Positions 42,008 to 53,580 of a stretch of DNA of 64,000 nt are shown here, one piece after another (position 1 is the first letter of the stretch; each line of letters begins with the position of its first letter). Source of the DNA: Anodontia alba (lineage: Eukaryota > Mollusca > Bivalvia > Lucinida > Lucinidae); NCBI GenBank assembly GCA_964016985.1, contig OZ024823.1, positions 111,030,476-111,094,475 on the forward strand, read 5' to 3'. Below the pieces are notes generated by a model that ran no database searches, was not told where the DNA came from, and worked only from the letters and a program-made list of their open reading frames with translations. The position numbers and the translations under genes were made by a program.

Positions 42008-42308
42008 TCCTTGTCCTTGTTTTTGTTTTGTTGTTTATTTCGTTGTTTGTGTTTTGTTGTTGTTGTTGTTGTTTGTGGGGGGTGTTTGTTTTTTGTTTTG
42101 TTTGTTTGTTGTTGATGATTTTTGTTTTGTTCTGTTGTTTTTTGTTTGTTTTTTGTTGCTGTTTTTTGTTGTTGTTTTTTGCTTTTTTGTTGTTGTTGTT
42201 GTTTTTTGTTTTTTGTTTGTTTTTTGGGGGGTGTTTTTGTTGTTGTTGTTTTTTTGCTGTTTTTTTTTTGTTTTTTGTTGTTGTTGTTTTTTGTTGTTGT
42301 TTTTTTTC
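42008..42308. repeat. TTG/T-rich low-complexity tract
   Basis: Iterated GTT and T runs with GGGGGG interruptions. It produces Cys/Phe/Val or Gln/Asn/Lys pseudo-frames on the two strands; neither is a protein. Confidence 0.95.
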
Positions 42309-45231
42309 ATGCTTGTAAGCGGTCAATGTCCATCGTCCGTCATCCGACGTCCCGCGTCCGTCGTGCGTCGTTCGTCGTGCGGAGTGCGGCGTCAACAATT
42401 TGCTTTAAAAGCCTACTCCTCCTACACCAATGGGCCGAAACTTGGTAGATGCATCGGGGTGACTTGTAGATTAAAAATAGCTAAAACGTTCCGATCGGAA
42501 ATTAAACATGGCTGCCATGGCGGCCATCTTGAAAATCTATTTTTCCCCTCTCCTCCTGAACCGAAAGGCCAGTTGACTTGAAACTCGATAGGAAGCATCA
42601 GGTTGACTTGTAGATCAAAAATAGCTAACATCGCTTCGATCGGAAATCCAATATGGCCGCCTTGGCGGCCATCTTTAAAATCTAATTTTCGCTTCAACTC
42701 TGAAAGTCCATTTGACTTGAAACTTGGTAGGAAGTATCAGGGTGACTTGTAGATTTAACAGCTAAAGTCTTTCCGATCGGAAATCCAAGATGGCTGCCAT
42801 GGCTGCCAATCTGAAAATATTTTTCGCTTCTTCTCCAGAACCAAAAGGCCAATTGATTTGAAACTTGGTAGTAACCATCGGGATGACTTGTAGATCATAA
42901 ATAGCTAACATCATTTCGATCGGAAATCCAAGATGGCCACCGTGCGGCCATCTTGACAGTCTAGTTTTTGCTTCTTCTCTTGAACCGAAAGGCCAATCGA
43001 CTTGAAACTTGGTAAGAAGCATTAGGCTGACGTAGATCAAAAACAGCTAAAATTGTTCTGATCGGAAATCCAAGATGGCCGTAATAGCGGCCATCTTGAA
43101 ACTCTAATTTTCGCTTCTTCTCCTGAACCAAAATGCTAATTAAGTTGAAACTTGGTAGGAAGCATCAGGGTAATTTGTAGATCATAAATATCTAAAATTG
43201 TTCTGATCGGAAATCCAAGATGGTCGGCATGGCCGCTATCTTGAAAATCTATTTTTTGTTTTGCTTCTTCTCCTGAACCGAAAGGCCAACTGACTTGAAA
43301 TTTGGTAGGAAGCATCAGGGTCACTTCTAAATCAAAAATAGCTAAAATCGTCCAATCAGAAATCCAAGATGGCCATCTTGAATATCACTTTTTTTTTACT
43401 TTTTCTCCTGAACCGAAATGCAAATTGACTTGAAACTCGGTAGAAAGCTTTAAGTAGACTTGTAGATCAAAGCTAGATAAAATCGTTCTGATCGAAAATC
43501 GAAGAAGACCGCCATGGCCGCCATCTTGAACATCTATTTTTCGCCTCTTCTCCTGAACCGAAAGGCCAACTGACTTGAAACTTGGAAGGAAGCATCGGGT
43601 GACTTGTCGATTAAAAAAAGCTTAAAACGTTTCGATCGGAAATTCGACATGGCCGCCTTGGCGGCCATCTTGATATTCTATTTTTCGCTTCTTCTCCTGA
43701 CCCGAAAGGCCAATTGACTTGAAAGTAGGTAGGAAGCATCGGAGGGACTTGTAAATCAAAAATAGTTAAAAATCGTTCCGATACGAAATCTAAGATGTTT
43801 GCTAGGCCGCCATCTTAAAAATCTATTTTTCGCTTCTTCTCCTGAACCGAAAGGCCAAATTCGCTTGAAACTTGGTAGGAAGCATCGGGGTGACTTGTAG
43901 ATCAAAAATAGCTAAAATCGTTCCGATCTGAAATCAAAGATGGCCGTCATGGTCGCCACCTTGAAAATATATTTTTCACTTTTTCACTGAAATGAATGGT
44001 CAATTGACTTGAAATTTGGAAAGAAGCATCAGGGTGACTTGTAGATCAAAAATAGCTAGTATCATTCTGATGGGAAATCCATGAAGGCCTCCATGGCAGC
44101 TATCTTTCTTCTCCAGAACCGAAAAAAACAATTTAGTCGAAAGGTGGTAGGAAGTATCAGGATGACTTGTAGGTCAAAAGTAGCTTAATTTGTTCTAGTA
44201 GGAAATCCAATATGGCCGCACCAGTCACCAGCTTGAAAATCTATTTTGAACTTCTTCTGAACATTAAGGCCAATTGACTCGAACTTGATACGAAGTATCA
44301 GGGTGACTTGTAGATAAAAAATATCTAAAATCATTCTGATCGGAAATCCAAGCAGCCATGTTGAAAATCTATTTTGAACTTTTTTATCCTGAACCAAAAA
44401 GCTAATTGACTCGAAACTTCATCGGAAGTACCAAGGTGACTTGTACGACGGCGGTTCGGGCCTCAGACTCAATAACGGCCTCTTCGTAAAACTTTAAACA
44501 GTAGGTTGGGGCTTGACGGTATGTCTTTGGCTTGGCCCGCTGTGGTTCAACTATTGGTTTTCATTTACTCTGGCATACAGTAGAATTGCCATGAGTACTC
44601 GTCTTTGTTATTCATAGTGATTAATTTGATTTTTATGTTTTCGCTTTGATGCACTGATTTGGGAGCCTTTTGCGAACCGAATTTTTATGTATTTTTGTAT
44701 TAAGAGTAGCATCGGGACCCAGGGTGAAGCTGGCTGGCCGTAAAAGTACTTTAAACTCCCTGGTGGTTTATTCTACTGACCGTTCTAAGGCGGTGGTCCC
44801 GGTGTTAGTCTTGCTCTTTGATGCTTTGTGGTTTATTCTACGAGGCGATATGTTTTAAGTCTTACCTTGTATTATTTTGTTCTTGTATTTTTCAGTCTTT
44901 TTAGCATTGCGATTACCTCGCTCGGGGAAGAGAAAGCTAATCTTACGGTGTTTTTCGTACGTTTGTTCGATTTGCGCTTGTTTGGTTTTGTCTGTTTCCT
45001 CTTCCTCTTTGTGTTTGAGATGGGCTGTGGCTTATGATTATGGCACTCCCTGGACTTTTTTCTTACCTTTTTTGTAGATTAAAAGTAGCTAAAATCATTC
45101 TGATTGGAAATCCAAGCTAGTCGCCATCTTTAAAGCTATATTGAACTTCCTCTTTTGAACTGAAAGGCCAACTGACTCTAAACTTGTCTGGTAATCAGAT
45201 GTGCGAAAAAGGGCCATCTTGGCCCTCTTGT
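42308..45231. repeat. Composite element C3: about 16 units of ~142 bp, with an R insertion
   Basis: The leader is rich in CGTCCGTCGTGCGTCGTTCG (42335-42395). Units contain GGCCAATTGACTTGAAACTT, GGTGACTTGTAGATCAAAAA, TTCCGATCGGAAATCCAAGA and ATGGCCGCCATGGCGGCCAT. The right end is CAGATGTGCGAAAAAGGGCC then CTTGGCCCTCTTG. 44443-45078 is a foreign R fragment. Minus-strand open frames repeating NWPFGSGEEAK are artefacts of the tandem unit. Confidence 0.88.
44443..45078 (+). mobile_element. Retroelement R 3' fragment inserted in C3
   Basis: It starts CGACGGCGGTTCGGGCCTCA and ends CTTACCTTTTTTG. C3 text stops at GGTGACTTGTA and resumes TTGTAGATTAAAAGTAGCT, giving a possible 5-bp duplication TTGTA. 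It is 5'-truncated, as expected for target-primed insertion. Confidence 0.85.
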
Positions 45232-45592
45232 TTGTTGTTGTTGTATTTGTCTTGTTGCTGTTGCTAGTGATGGCGTCGGTGGCGATGGCGGCGGCGGGTA
45301 ATGCATGATCCGTATTCTCTGTGCAAAATCCAACAACCTTCTGAGTGCATATTTTTCGGTATGTCCAGTTCTCACAACTTTTGTGGTAAATAGCTTTTTG
45401 GACAAAATTTATGACATCGAACTAGTTTACAGTTAAGTCCAATATTTTATTGTATAACCCATTATTGTACGTCACGTTCTAATCGAATTTTTTAGAAAGA
45501 AATACAAAAGTTACAATAGACGCAATCACAAATATGTCCAAACATAAAGGTTCGTGTATATCAATATAAACAATCCAAACCAAATTATCGTG

Positions 45593-45805
45593 TTAACCCT
45601 GGTCCTGCTGAACCCGGATATGCTTTGCCTTTGCAAACAGTGCAGACCAGATCAGTTGGCTTCTGAAGAAGCCAACTGATCTGGATCTTCACTGTTTGCC
45701 ATTAAATATGTGAGTTTGAATCAACAGCCTCGATCAAGTAATCTGATTGGTTGAATATGAGAAGAGGGCGTGTCATCTTTATTTATTCAACATGGCAAGG
45801 ATTAA
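45593..45805. mobile_element. M5 MITE copy 3
   Basis: TTAACCCTGGTCCTGCTGAA ... ATGGCAAGGATTAA. The H2 palindrome CAGACCAGATCAGTTGGCTT / AAGCCAACTGATCTGGATC is intact. Confidence 0.92.
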
Positions 45806-45849
45806 AATTCAATGAGCCACAATACAATAAAATGTCCTTTCGGAAGATT

Positions 45850-45993
45850 CACCGTGCGCTTTTTGAATAACTAAGGATGCACAGTTTCTTCATGCGGACA
45901 GCGAAGGCTCTGATAAGACTGTGCGGATGCGCAGGCTGATTTGAGTCTTCGTTGTCCGTACATGTCGGAAGGTACGTTTTCTCACGTTGAGGC
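45850..45993. mobile_element. M14 MITE, right half
   Basis: AGTTTCTTCATGCGGACAGC, GAAGGCTCTGATAAGACTGT, GCGCAGGCTGATTTGAGTC, then GAAGGTACGTTTTCTCACGT and TGAGGCTCAT. The last part is the reverse complement of the minisatellite-like terminus. Confidence 0.8.
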
Positions 45994-46165
45994 TCATAAT
46001 TTGTCTTGTATAACCATTGTTGTTGTGGAAGTCACATTCTGCCGTAATTGAATTTTCAACAAAGAAATGCAAGTAACAATAAACACAATTTCTAATGTGG
46101 TCAGAAATTAAGGCTCGCGTATTCGTAATATAAACACTCAAGAATAAATGATCGTGCTCAATTTA

Positions 46166-46390
46166 AATGAGTCACAACGCCAGAAAAGGTACCTTCGGAC
46201 ATGCGTGCGCCCAGCGAAGATTCAGATCAGCATGCGAATTCACGCAGTCTGATCAGAATATTCACTGTGTGCATTTGGGATAACCAAAAATGCAGTTTCT
46301 TCACGCGGGCAACAAAGACTCTGATCTGACAGCGCGGATGGGCAGCTGATTTGAGTCTTCGCTGTACGCGCATGTCAAAAGGTATGTTTT
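46166..46390. mobile_element. M14 MITE, full two-hairpin copy
   Basis: GAGTCACAACGCCAGAAAAG, GTACCTTCGGACATGCGTGC, GCCCAGCGAAGATTCAGATC, linker GGGATAACCAAAAATGCAGT, second hairpin, then TGTCAAAAGGTATGTTTTAT. This is the reference copy for family layout. Confidence 0.83.
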
Positions 46391-46599
46391 ATCCCTAGCA
46401 AACACACAACATAGCAACAACGTCGACACGTCGTGCCGTTGCAGCGACGTTGTAACGACGTTGTAAAAACACAAACACACAACGTCGTTACAACGTCGCT
46501 GCAACGTCACGACGTTGCAGAGACGTTGCAACGACGTTGTAAAAACACAAACACACAACGTTTTTACAACGTTGTAAAAACGTTGTGTGTTTGCTGGGT
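46391..46599. mobile_element. M10 foldback element, enlarged copy
   Basis: CCCTAGCAAACACACAACAT ... GTTGTGTGTTTGCTGGGT. Three successive palindromic blocks of ACGTTG/CAACGT are separated by TAAAAACACAAACACACAAC. It abuts the M14 on its left. Confidence 0.88.
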
Positions 46600-47402
46600 C
46601 ACGCTGAAGTTCATACTCCTATTGTTGTTTTGTAAGTCACATTCTAATTAAATGTCTACAAAAGAAATACAAAAGTTACTATAAACACAATTTTGAGTGT
46701 GTCTAATAATTAAGGATTGCATGTTCGAAATACAAACTCAATCTAAAATAAATTATCATGATAAAATTTAATTCTTTTGAAAGTCCTTGTGTACCATGAT
46801 CCCTTTAAGTATTACCTTTACAATTAATTCGACTATCTCAACAAAAACTAAGTTATAGGATAATACGCCGCTCATTTCGATATAAAATACATTTATGCGA
46901 CGACCGGGACAGATTATTTAAAGAAATACTTACATATCTATTGAAACATTTTAATGTTATTGAAAGTTAATGTTTGTATTTGTTTGAGTTAGGTATTTAC
47001 CCAGTACGCTCTCGCCGTGTCAATAGAATATCTTTATTCCGATAACGCAATACATTTACCTGTGCTAGCAGGTGAGATAGAAGAAGTTATAGACCGAACT
47101 GATACCTCCCTGGCAACTAGAATCGTGTTAGTCGCAGCTAACGGTGATCAGGCATAGTGACTGCAAAAATTCTGTAGCATTGGATAATGTGATTCTTTCT
47201 CTGGAATACAAAATACATTTTCGGAGTTTTTCCTAACAAGTTTATTTGACCATATATCAAGATGCCCGGATTGACAGGTCGGTCCCATACCACCAATGAT
47301 GTCTATAAAGAGTAAGATTATTTACATAATAATTAATTCTAACGGACAAACAGATCGATATGGTGTTATAGACTATAAAAAGTTTCAATTATTTTCAACT
47401 AT
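46600..47402. other. No gene recognised
   Basis: AT-rich. TTCTAATTAAATGTCTACAAAAGAAATAC (split over 46642-46672) resembles text at 45478-45510 and 46032-46075, so part of it is an old three-copy repeat. No coding frame. Confidence 0.5.
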
Positions 47403-47711
47403 TTAAGTAAATGAATACACTTGGAGCCTAAGCCACCATTTTTGCAAGGGCGATAATTGTTTTGACCCTGCTTGCGTTCCTGCACACTATGTCACCTTCT
47501 GGAAAGGGATCTGCTCTACAAGGAAAGAATTTGCCTCCGAAATAATTTGCTTCCTTTTAGAGTAGACTCATTTTAGGAGGGTAATAAAACACTTTTGACA
47601 GCGTTAACCCCTAAAAGTGGTCTACTACTTTTAGAGTAGACCCCCTTTAGAAAGGAAATAAAATAATTTTGACAGAGTTGCCTCTGCCAAATGTGTATCC
47701 ATTCCCCTTAA
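47403..47711. mobile_element. M8 MITE with an internal duplication
   Basis: TTAAGTAAATGAATACACTT ... GTATCCATTCCCCTTAA. The block ACTTTTGACAGCGTT / AATTTTGACAGAGTT and TAGAGTAGAC is duplicated, making this copy about 70 bp longer than 17177-17413. Confidence 0.87.
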
Positions 47712-47737
47712 TGGTTCGAAAGTGTAATAGTAAAATA

Positions 47738-48060
47738 CAGTAGACTCTCGTTATCTCAACTTCGCTTATCTCGAGTAACCGCTTATCTCGAAGTGATAAT
47801 CGGATTCCTGTTTTAACGTGGAAACTAACAACATGGAACAAAATATTGTGGAAAAGAGGAGAAATTGCTCTAATTTCTCCTCTTTTCCACAATATTTTCA
47901 ACATATCCCTAACTTCACGAATCAAATTACATATTCATTTGTGAAATGTGGTTGTTCGATTTAATTTTTCCTCAATTCTGCAAATTTGATATGTCGAAGG
48001 ACTGATATCTCGAAGCATTTCAGAGAGTCCATTGGAATTCGACATAACGAGAGTGGACAG
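47738..48060. mobile_element. M2 MITE copy c
   Basis: CAGTAGACTCTCGTTATCTC ... CATAACGAGAGTGGACAG with TA flanks. The central palindrome is shortened at its tip (GAGGAGAAATTGCTC then TAATTTCTCCTC). Confidence 0.93.
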
Positions 48061-48245
48061 TAGTAAAATGATATATACACACAATAACTCGTCATCAGTC
48101 GTATACGTATTTGCCCTGGCCCCGAGGTTATAAAACTTAGTTCATGCTCAACTTAGCTGAGCATGAAATTTTCCTGGTCCTAGCAAGATTGGTTTATTTG
48201 CCATTCAGGCAACACTTCTTAGGCACATTACTAGTGCATTCAGTT

Positions 48246-48761
48246 TTTAGGGGAAGTGATACTTTTTCTGGGGAGGTAACCCTGTTAAAGTTGTTTTGCC
48301 TCCCTTCTGAATAGAAGTCTACTCTAAAAGGAAAGTATTTGCTTCCAGGTGTGAGCAAATTCTTTCCTTTAACAGTTGACCTCTTTTCAGGTGAGGACCG
48401 TAGTGCTGAAAAGCAAACAGGAAGACACAAAATTCGTCTCCTTTGTGAAATTTGGCGCATTATGAAAACACGCCTATTCAAATATATTGAAAATTTTACC
48501 ACCAAAAAAGGAAAATTTTCAGATAAAAAATTCTGATATTTTTCATATTCCTGCTCAAAACATAGGTTGTGGGTACTTGTTAGAACCGCCTCGGCGAGGC
48601 GGTTCTAACGAGTACCCACAATCTATGTTTTTTACCAAAGAAAGAAAAATAATGTATACCCCTGTAAACCCCCGTTTTACAATATAAAAGTGGGGTGGGG
48701 GTCAAAATTTTATAAGCAAGTTTTCGTGATCGGATGTACCTGATGTATCCAGTCACCTTAA
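48246..48761. mobile_element. M8 MITE interrupted by M1 copy 14
   Basis: The left part 48246-48457 begins TAGGGGAAGTGATACTTTTT and runs to GTGAAATTTGGCG. The right part 48731-48761 is CGGATGTACCTGATGTATCC then AGTCACCTTAA. It joins in M8 order. Confidence 0.82.
48458..48730. mobile_element. M1 MITE copy 14
   Basis: Forward orientation; palindrome intact with core GCCTCGGCGAGGC. Confidence 0.94.
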
Positions 48762-48781
48762 ATGGGCTATTTCAAATTGTA

Positions 48782-49138
48782 CAAGTCGACTCTCGTTATG
48801 TCGAATTCCAATGGACTCTCTGAAATGCTTCGAGATATCCATTCCTCGACATATCAAATTTGCAGAATTGAGGAAAAATAATCGAATAACCACATTTCAC
48901 AAATGAATATGTAATTTGACTCGTGAAGCTAGAGATATGTTGAAAAAATTGGGGGATGGGAATGTGGGGGGGGGGGGGGGGGGATGGGGAGAAGGAGCAC
49001 CTTAGGAGCAATTTCTCCTCTTTGCTACAATATTTTGTTACCTGTCGTTAGCTTTCCATGTTAAAAAGGGACCAGATTTTCACTTCGAGGTAAACAATTA
49101 TTCGAGAGATGCGAAGTCGAGATAACGAGATTCGACTG
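48782..49138. mobile_element. M2 MITE copy d, reversed, with a G tract
   Basis: CAAGTCGACTCTCGTTATGT ... GAGATAACGAGATTCGACTG with TA flanks, opposite orientation to copies a-c. One half of the central palindrome is replaced by a run of G (48966-48983) and GGGATGGGGAG. Confidence 0.9.
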
Positions 49139-49340
49139 TATAACTTTTCTAGATGTGTGCTAATAGGTGTAATAATAATGTCAGATATGTTATATTTAGC
49201 GTATCTAGCATAAATACAAAAATTACTAATGCAAACAACTCGTTCCCTGTCTCAGATGATACGATATCCATAACAGACTACTCTGCTTTCAACATATCTC
49301 ACAAGGCCGTTTCTTGCATGGTGCTTAACACAGAAGTAAA

Positions 49341-49620
49341 CATTACGAAAACACGCCTATTCAAATATATAGAAAAATCTTACCTCCAAAAACTGAAAAT
49401 TTTCAGATAAAAAACTCTGAAATTTTTCATATTTCAGCTCAAAACATAGATTGTGGGTACTCGTTAGAACCGCCTCGGCGAGGCGGTTCTAACGAGTACC
49501 ACAATATATGTTTTTGAGCAGAAATAAGAAAAAATAATGTATACCCCCGTAAACCCCAGTTTTACTATATAAAAGTGGAGTTTAGGGGGGTCAAAATTTT
49601 ACAGGTATGTTTTCGTGATG
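49341..49620. mobile_element. M1 MITE copy 15
   Basis: Forward orientation, full length, core GCCTCGGCGAGGC. Confidence 0.95.
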
Positions 49621-50416
49621 ATTTGTAAACTTTTGTCATGATGTAATGCAAAACCTTTGTCGTAACTGCATTTGTAGCGCAAAAGAGTTTTATTGTGTTA
49701 GTATGTTGTTATTGTTGTTCTAAAATATCGAATTTGTTTTTTTTTTCTCATGGTACAACTGCTGCAAAATATGCAAAAACAAATCGAAAGGATAGTAGAT
49801 TGTAGACATGTTTTCAATATATTCCACTTATAAAATGCCAAAGTCTATTTTTCTGGTATAAATAAGAAAAATACCATCAATTTGTCCTCTACTGAATCTG
49901 CCCAGAGATTAGAAAAGGTTAATATTGTTAGCGAGACTTTGCTTCCAATAATAATGACTGATATTGCAGTTGATACAAAAAATAGACTTTCAACTACCGG
50001 ACATTTCAAATTTAAGAATTTCAGCATCAGAGATCATGTTACTTTTGACTAAATATTCCAACAAACAATACTTTTATGAATGTTAAAAATAGCGGTACAT
50101 TTGACTCATTGACCACAATACGAGAAAATGTACTTTATATTTTTTATGTCCAGCAAAAGTTCTGATCAGCCTGTGTAGCCGCCCATAGCTCGTTGCCCAC
50201 CTGCAGAAACCCAGGATTCTTTGCTATATATAGAGCCTCAAAGAATGACTGATCAGAGTATGGATGTATAGGCTGATCACAGTTTTTGCTGGGCTTACAT
50301 CTTGAGTTTTGAAATAAGGATTTATTGTTCCTTATTTTGAAGACCGCTGAGTAAAGTACCTGAAGCCAAGCTTTTATACATTTCATCTTCACAAATGTTT
50401 GTGAAACCTGTATATA
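49621..50416. other. No gene; M14-like hairpin remnants
   Basis: 50140-50300 contains AGTTCTGATCAGCCTGTGTA, GACTGATCAGAGTATGGATG and GGCTGATCACAGTTTTTGCT. 49830-49920 has a fragment reading GTCCTCTACTGAATCTGCCC. No coding frame. Confidence 0.55.
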
Positions 50417-50747
50417 CAGTTGACTCTCGTTATCTCGACCTCGCTTATCTCGAATAACCGCTTATCTCGAAGTGAAAATCTGGTCCCTGCTTATACATGA
50501 AAACCTAACAACAGATGGAAAATATTGTAGAAAAGAGGAGAAATTGCTCCTAAGGAGCAATTTCTCCTCTTTTCCACAATATTTTCAATATATCTCTAAC
50601 TTCAAAAGTCCAATTACCTATCAGTTTGTTAAATGTGGTTAATCAAATTATTTTTTCCTCAATTCTGCAAATCTGATATGTCGAACTACGGATATCTCGA
50701 AGTATTTCAGAGAGTCCCTTGAAATTCGAGATAACGAGAGTCGACTG
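50417..50747. mobile_element. M2 MITE copy e
   Basis: CAGTTGACTCTCGTTATCTC ... GAGATAACGAGAGTCGACTG with TA flanks. The central palindrome GAGGAGAAATTGCTCCTAAG is the best preserved of the family (about 50519-50583). Confidence 0.95.
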
Positions 50748-51944
50748 TACCTGCTTCATTTTTAATTGTACCTTTCGATTTTGATAATCTTTGAGGATTA
50801 TCATTGTGAACTTCACTAGGCAACTGAGACCGTATCAATTGAGCTTTATATTTTCTTCTAGATTCACATGCAATTAATCTTTTTCAAGAGCTTTATTAGG
50901 AGACATTTCAGTAAGCCCTCGTACAGGTTGAGAAGCTAATTTGCAACTTTCCAATGAAGTTGTCAACAGATTTATGAACTAAAGTAATTTAACTTAACAT
51001 TATGTAAGAGATTATGAACAATGTCAACACGTATCTTGAAAAGAGAGATTTTGTTTTCACTGTTAAGATAAAAGATATACCATGTGCCAAAATATTAGAG
51101 TCTGTCTACAATAATCTTGGTCCTATAGAGTCGAACACTGACATTTGTTCTTACCCGTCTCTGGTGTCGGGATCTCTGTGGCTTAGCACGTGGTTTGCTT
51201 GTGCTTAGAACTTCAGGTTGCATTCTCTTCCTCATCTTTATTTCATCACACTTTGACGTGTGGCACTAACTTAGAATTGATAGGTTTTTGCAATGCATCA
51301 AAACTGTGTCTAATTTTAATGCATTTTAACTTAATCTGCAATGTGTTCTTTGTTTCCAAAAGCAATCTTTTTTATGCTTATTTTACTACGCTGCAGCTGG
51401 TGTTAGTGCCATGTGGCGGCGGTAGAACGTCTCCCCGTACTTTACCATAGCGCAGATTATAGTTTCATTTCCTTTGGGATCATTGGGCCCATTGTGATAT
51501 CTTTGAAAATGGAGTTCTGCTCATGTATACGCTAGAGGGCGTAAGCAGTGTTGCAAACTTCATTACTGCTTATGAAGAGTTTCAATAAAACCGAGACTTC
51601 CATTTTCTAATCTGTAATGTGTTCTTTGTTTCCAAAGACAATCTTTTTGACGTTTATTTGCTACATTTATAAAAAAAATCATTAAAATATAGGTTCCATC
51701 TTTTTCTGGTTAGTAAATATGTCATCGTGCATTTTATTGCATTTCCCCCGTTTTGCTTCGCTAAATGCGTTTTTGTTTCAAAGGCAAACACACACTTTCC
51801 GATGAGGTTGCGCCACTTTGAACCGCCCTGTCAAGAATCGGATGACACATCAGTACTGAGGGGTGGATGATTTTCAGTTTATTACTTCCACCTTCTGAAC
51901 TTTTTTGTCCAGCGGAAAAAGGGCCGCGCCATGAAAACAAGCGA
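50748..51944. other. No gene; duplicated segment
   Basis: AATGTGTTCTTTGTTTCCAA followed by CAATCTTTTT occurs at about 51339 and 51616, a diverged duplication. Short open frames near 51014 have no recognisable domain. Confidence 0.5.
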
Positions 51945-52130
51945 CTCAGAAAGAATGCTTCGAATATGTGCGCCTAGCGACGATACAGATCAGCCTGCGC
52001 ATTCGCGCAGTCTGATCAGAATCTTCCCTTGGCGCATTTTAAATAGCCAACCCGATGCAAAGTTTCGTTATACAGGTGCGCAGGCTGAATTTAGTCTTTG
52101 TTGATCGCCTATGGCAAAGGTACATTTTAG
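51945..52130. mobile_element. M14 MITE copy
   Basis: GAATGCTTCGAATATGTGCG, CGACGATACAGATCAGCCTG, CGCGCAGTCTGATCAGAATC, linker AAATAGCCAACCCGATGCAA, then a partial second hairpin. Confidence 0.75.
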
Positions 52131-52278
52131 ACCCAGATCCGGGTAGTCTAAGCAGCAGTCTTCATCGTAAGGTATCAGGTAAAGTTTGAATGACACTAAA
52201 TGATTTCTCAAAACGGTACACAAAGAACATGTGAAAAGAAACCGCTACAGAAATACCGTATCAGTTTTGATACATATT

Positions 52279-52420
52279 TGAGCCGGGGCACAGCATTCCC
52301 TACAAGAGTGTGCACCCAGCGAAGACTTAGATCAGACTGTTCGTCCCCGGATGCGCAGGCTGATCTGAGCCTTCGCTGGGCGCATATACAACCTTGCAGG
52401 AAATGCTGTGCACCGGCTCA
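52279..52420. mobile_element. M13 MITE copy 2
   Basis: TGAGCCGGGGCACAGCATTC ... AAATGCTGTGCACCGGCTCA. The H3 hairpin CAGCGAAGACTTAGATCAGA / GGCTGATCTGAGCCTTCGCT is well preserved. It is shorter than copy 1. Confidence 0.92.
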
Positions 52421-52447
52421 TTTTATTTGTAATAGTTCCAATACATA

Positions 52448-52783
52448 CAGGCGAACCTCGTTATCTCGAACTCGCTTATTTCGAATTACCGCTTATCTCG
52501 AAGTGAAAATCTGGTCCCTGTTTTAACATGAAACTATGACAACAGGTAACAAAATAATGTGAAAAGAGCAGAAATTGCTCCTAAGGAGCAATGTCTCCTC
52601 TTTTCCACATTATTTTATATATATATATTTCTAACTTCAGGAGTCAAATTACATATTCATTTGTTAAATGTGGTTGTTCAATTTATTGTTTTCCTCACTC
52701 TCTCAACTCTGATATGTCGAGGTACGGATATCTCGAAGTGTTTCAGTGAGTCCCTTGGAATTCGAGATAACGAGAGTCGACTG
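52448..52783. mobile_element. M2 MITE copy f
   Basis: CAGGCGAACCTCGTTATCTC ... GAGATAACGAGAGTCGACTG with TA flanks. Confidence 0.93.
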
Positions 52784-52867
52784 TATTTACAAATAGTCAT
52801 ATATAACATTTAATATGTATACAACTGGGAATTGAAAAAAAAAAACTTTAAATTAAGTGTGCCATCC

Positions 52868-53580
52868 TTAATTAAATACATGATCGGTGTACACTGCGGT
52901 CAGTCTCATTATGGCATCTCTGAGATATGGTCATGATGATTGTTGCGAAATTTCTTGCCTGACTGCTGGAAATTTAAAACTGTGTATTAACCTATACTTG
53001 TTGCTATTTGTACAATAAATAGGCTTAGTACATAAAACATTGATATGTACCAAGTGTCTTGTCGCAATAAGCCATTAAATGTATTGTGATACCTTTGATT
53101 AAATACACGATCTGTGTACACTGTGGCCAGTCTCATTATGGCATCTGAGAGATAAGGTTTTAATGATTATTACGACTAATTGGTTATTGTATACAGTCGA
53201 ATCTCAATAGCTCGAACACCGAGAGCTCGTTTACCATGGCTAATTCGAACTCGTTTTGAGTCCCTACAAAATTCTTTCTACAGCTCAGGAAAACAATTAT
53301 TAGTGAATTTTCTTATTTAGTCATGTTGAGTCTTATTTAAGCGATTCTAATGAGGACACTCAACAAACAATTGTATAGAAAATCGGAAAAAAAAACGCTA
53401 AATCTTCGCTGTTGGATTCCTGACCTGGCACCATGATTAACCCTCAGTGGCTCGCACTCCCCATGTCTCGAACAATTTTCTATGGTCCCAAAGATGTTCG
53501 AGCCATTGAAGTTCGACTGTAGTTTTAAATTTCTCGCCTGACGGCTCGAAATTTAAAGTTTTGCAATAACCTATACATGC
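52868..53580. repeat. Tandem-like duplication, second copy split by M17
   Basis: ATTAAATACATGATCGGTGT, ACACTGCGGTCAGTCTCATT, TATGGCATCT and CTGGAAATTTAAAACTGTG occur in order at 52868-53010 and again from 53096. The second copy is interrupted between about 53190 and 53521 and then resumes AAATTTCTCGCCTGACGGCT. Confidence 0.82.
53194..53519. mobile_element. M17 pogo/Tigger-like MITE
   Basis: CAGTCGAATCTCAATAGCTC ... GCCATTGAAGTTCGACTG with TA on both sides. The repeated AGCTCGAA / TCTCGAAC motifs parallel the TATCTCGA motifs of M2, but there is no strong central palindrome. Confidence 0.87.

Noticed and set aside
42028..42581. Cys/Val/Phe-rich and opposing Gln/Asn/Lys-rich frames
   Set aside because: Low-complexity GTT/T tract read on both strands.
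42762..43324. Minus-strand frames with repeated FQVNWPFGSGEEAK
   Set aside because: Translation of the C3 tandem unit; the frame drifts from unit to unit.
51014..51450. Two adjacent short frames as a small gene
   Set aside because: No domain, no promoter or splice evidence, and part is in a duplicated non-coding segment.
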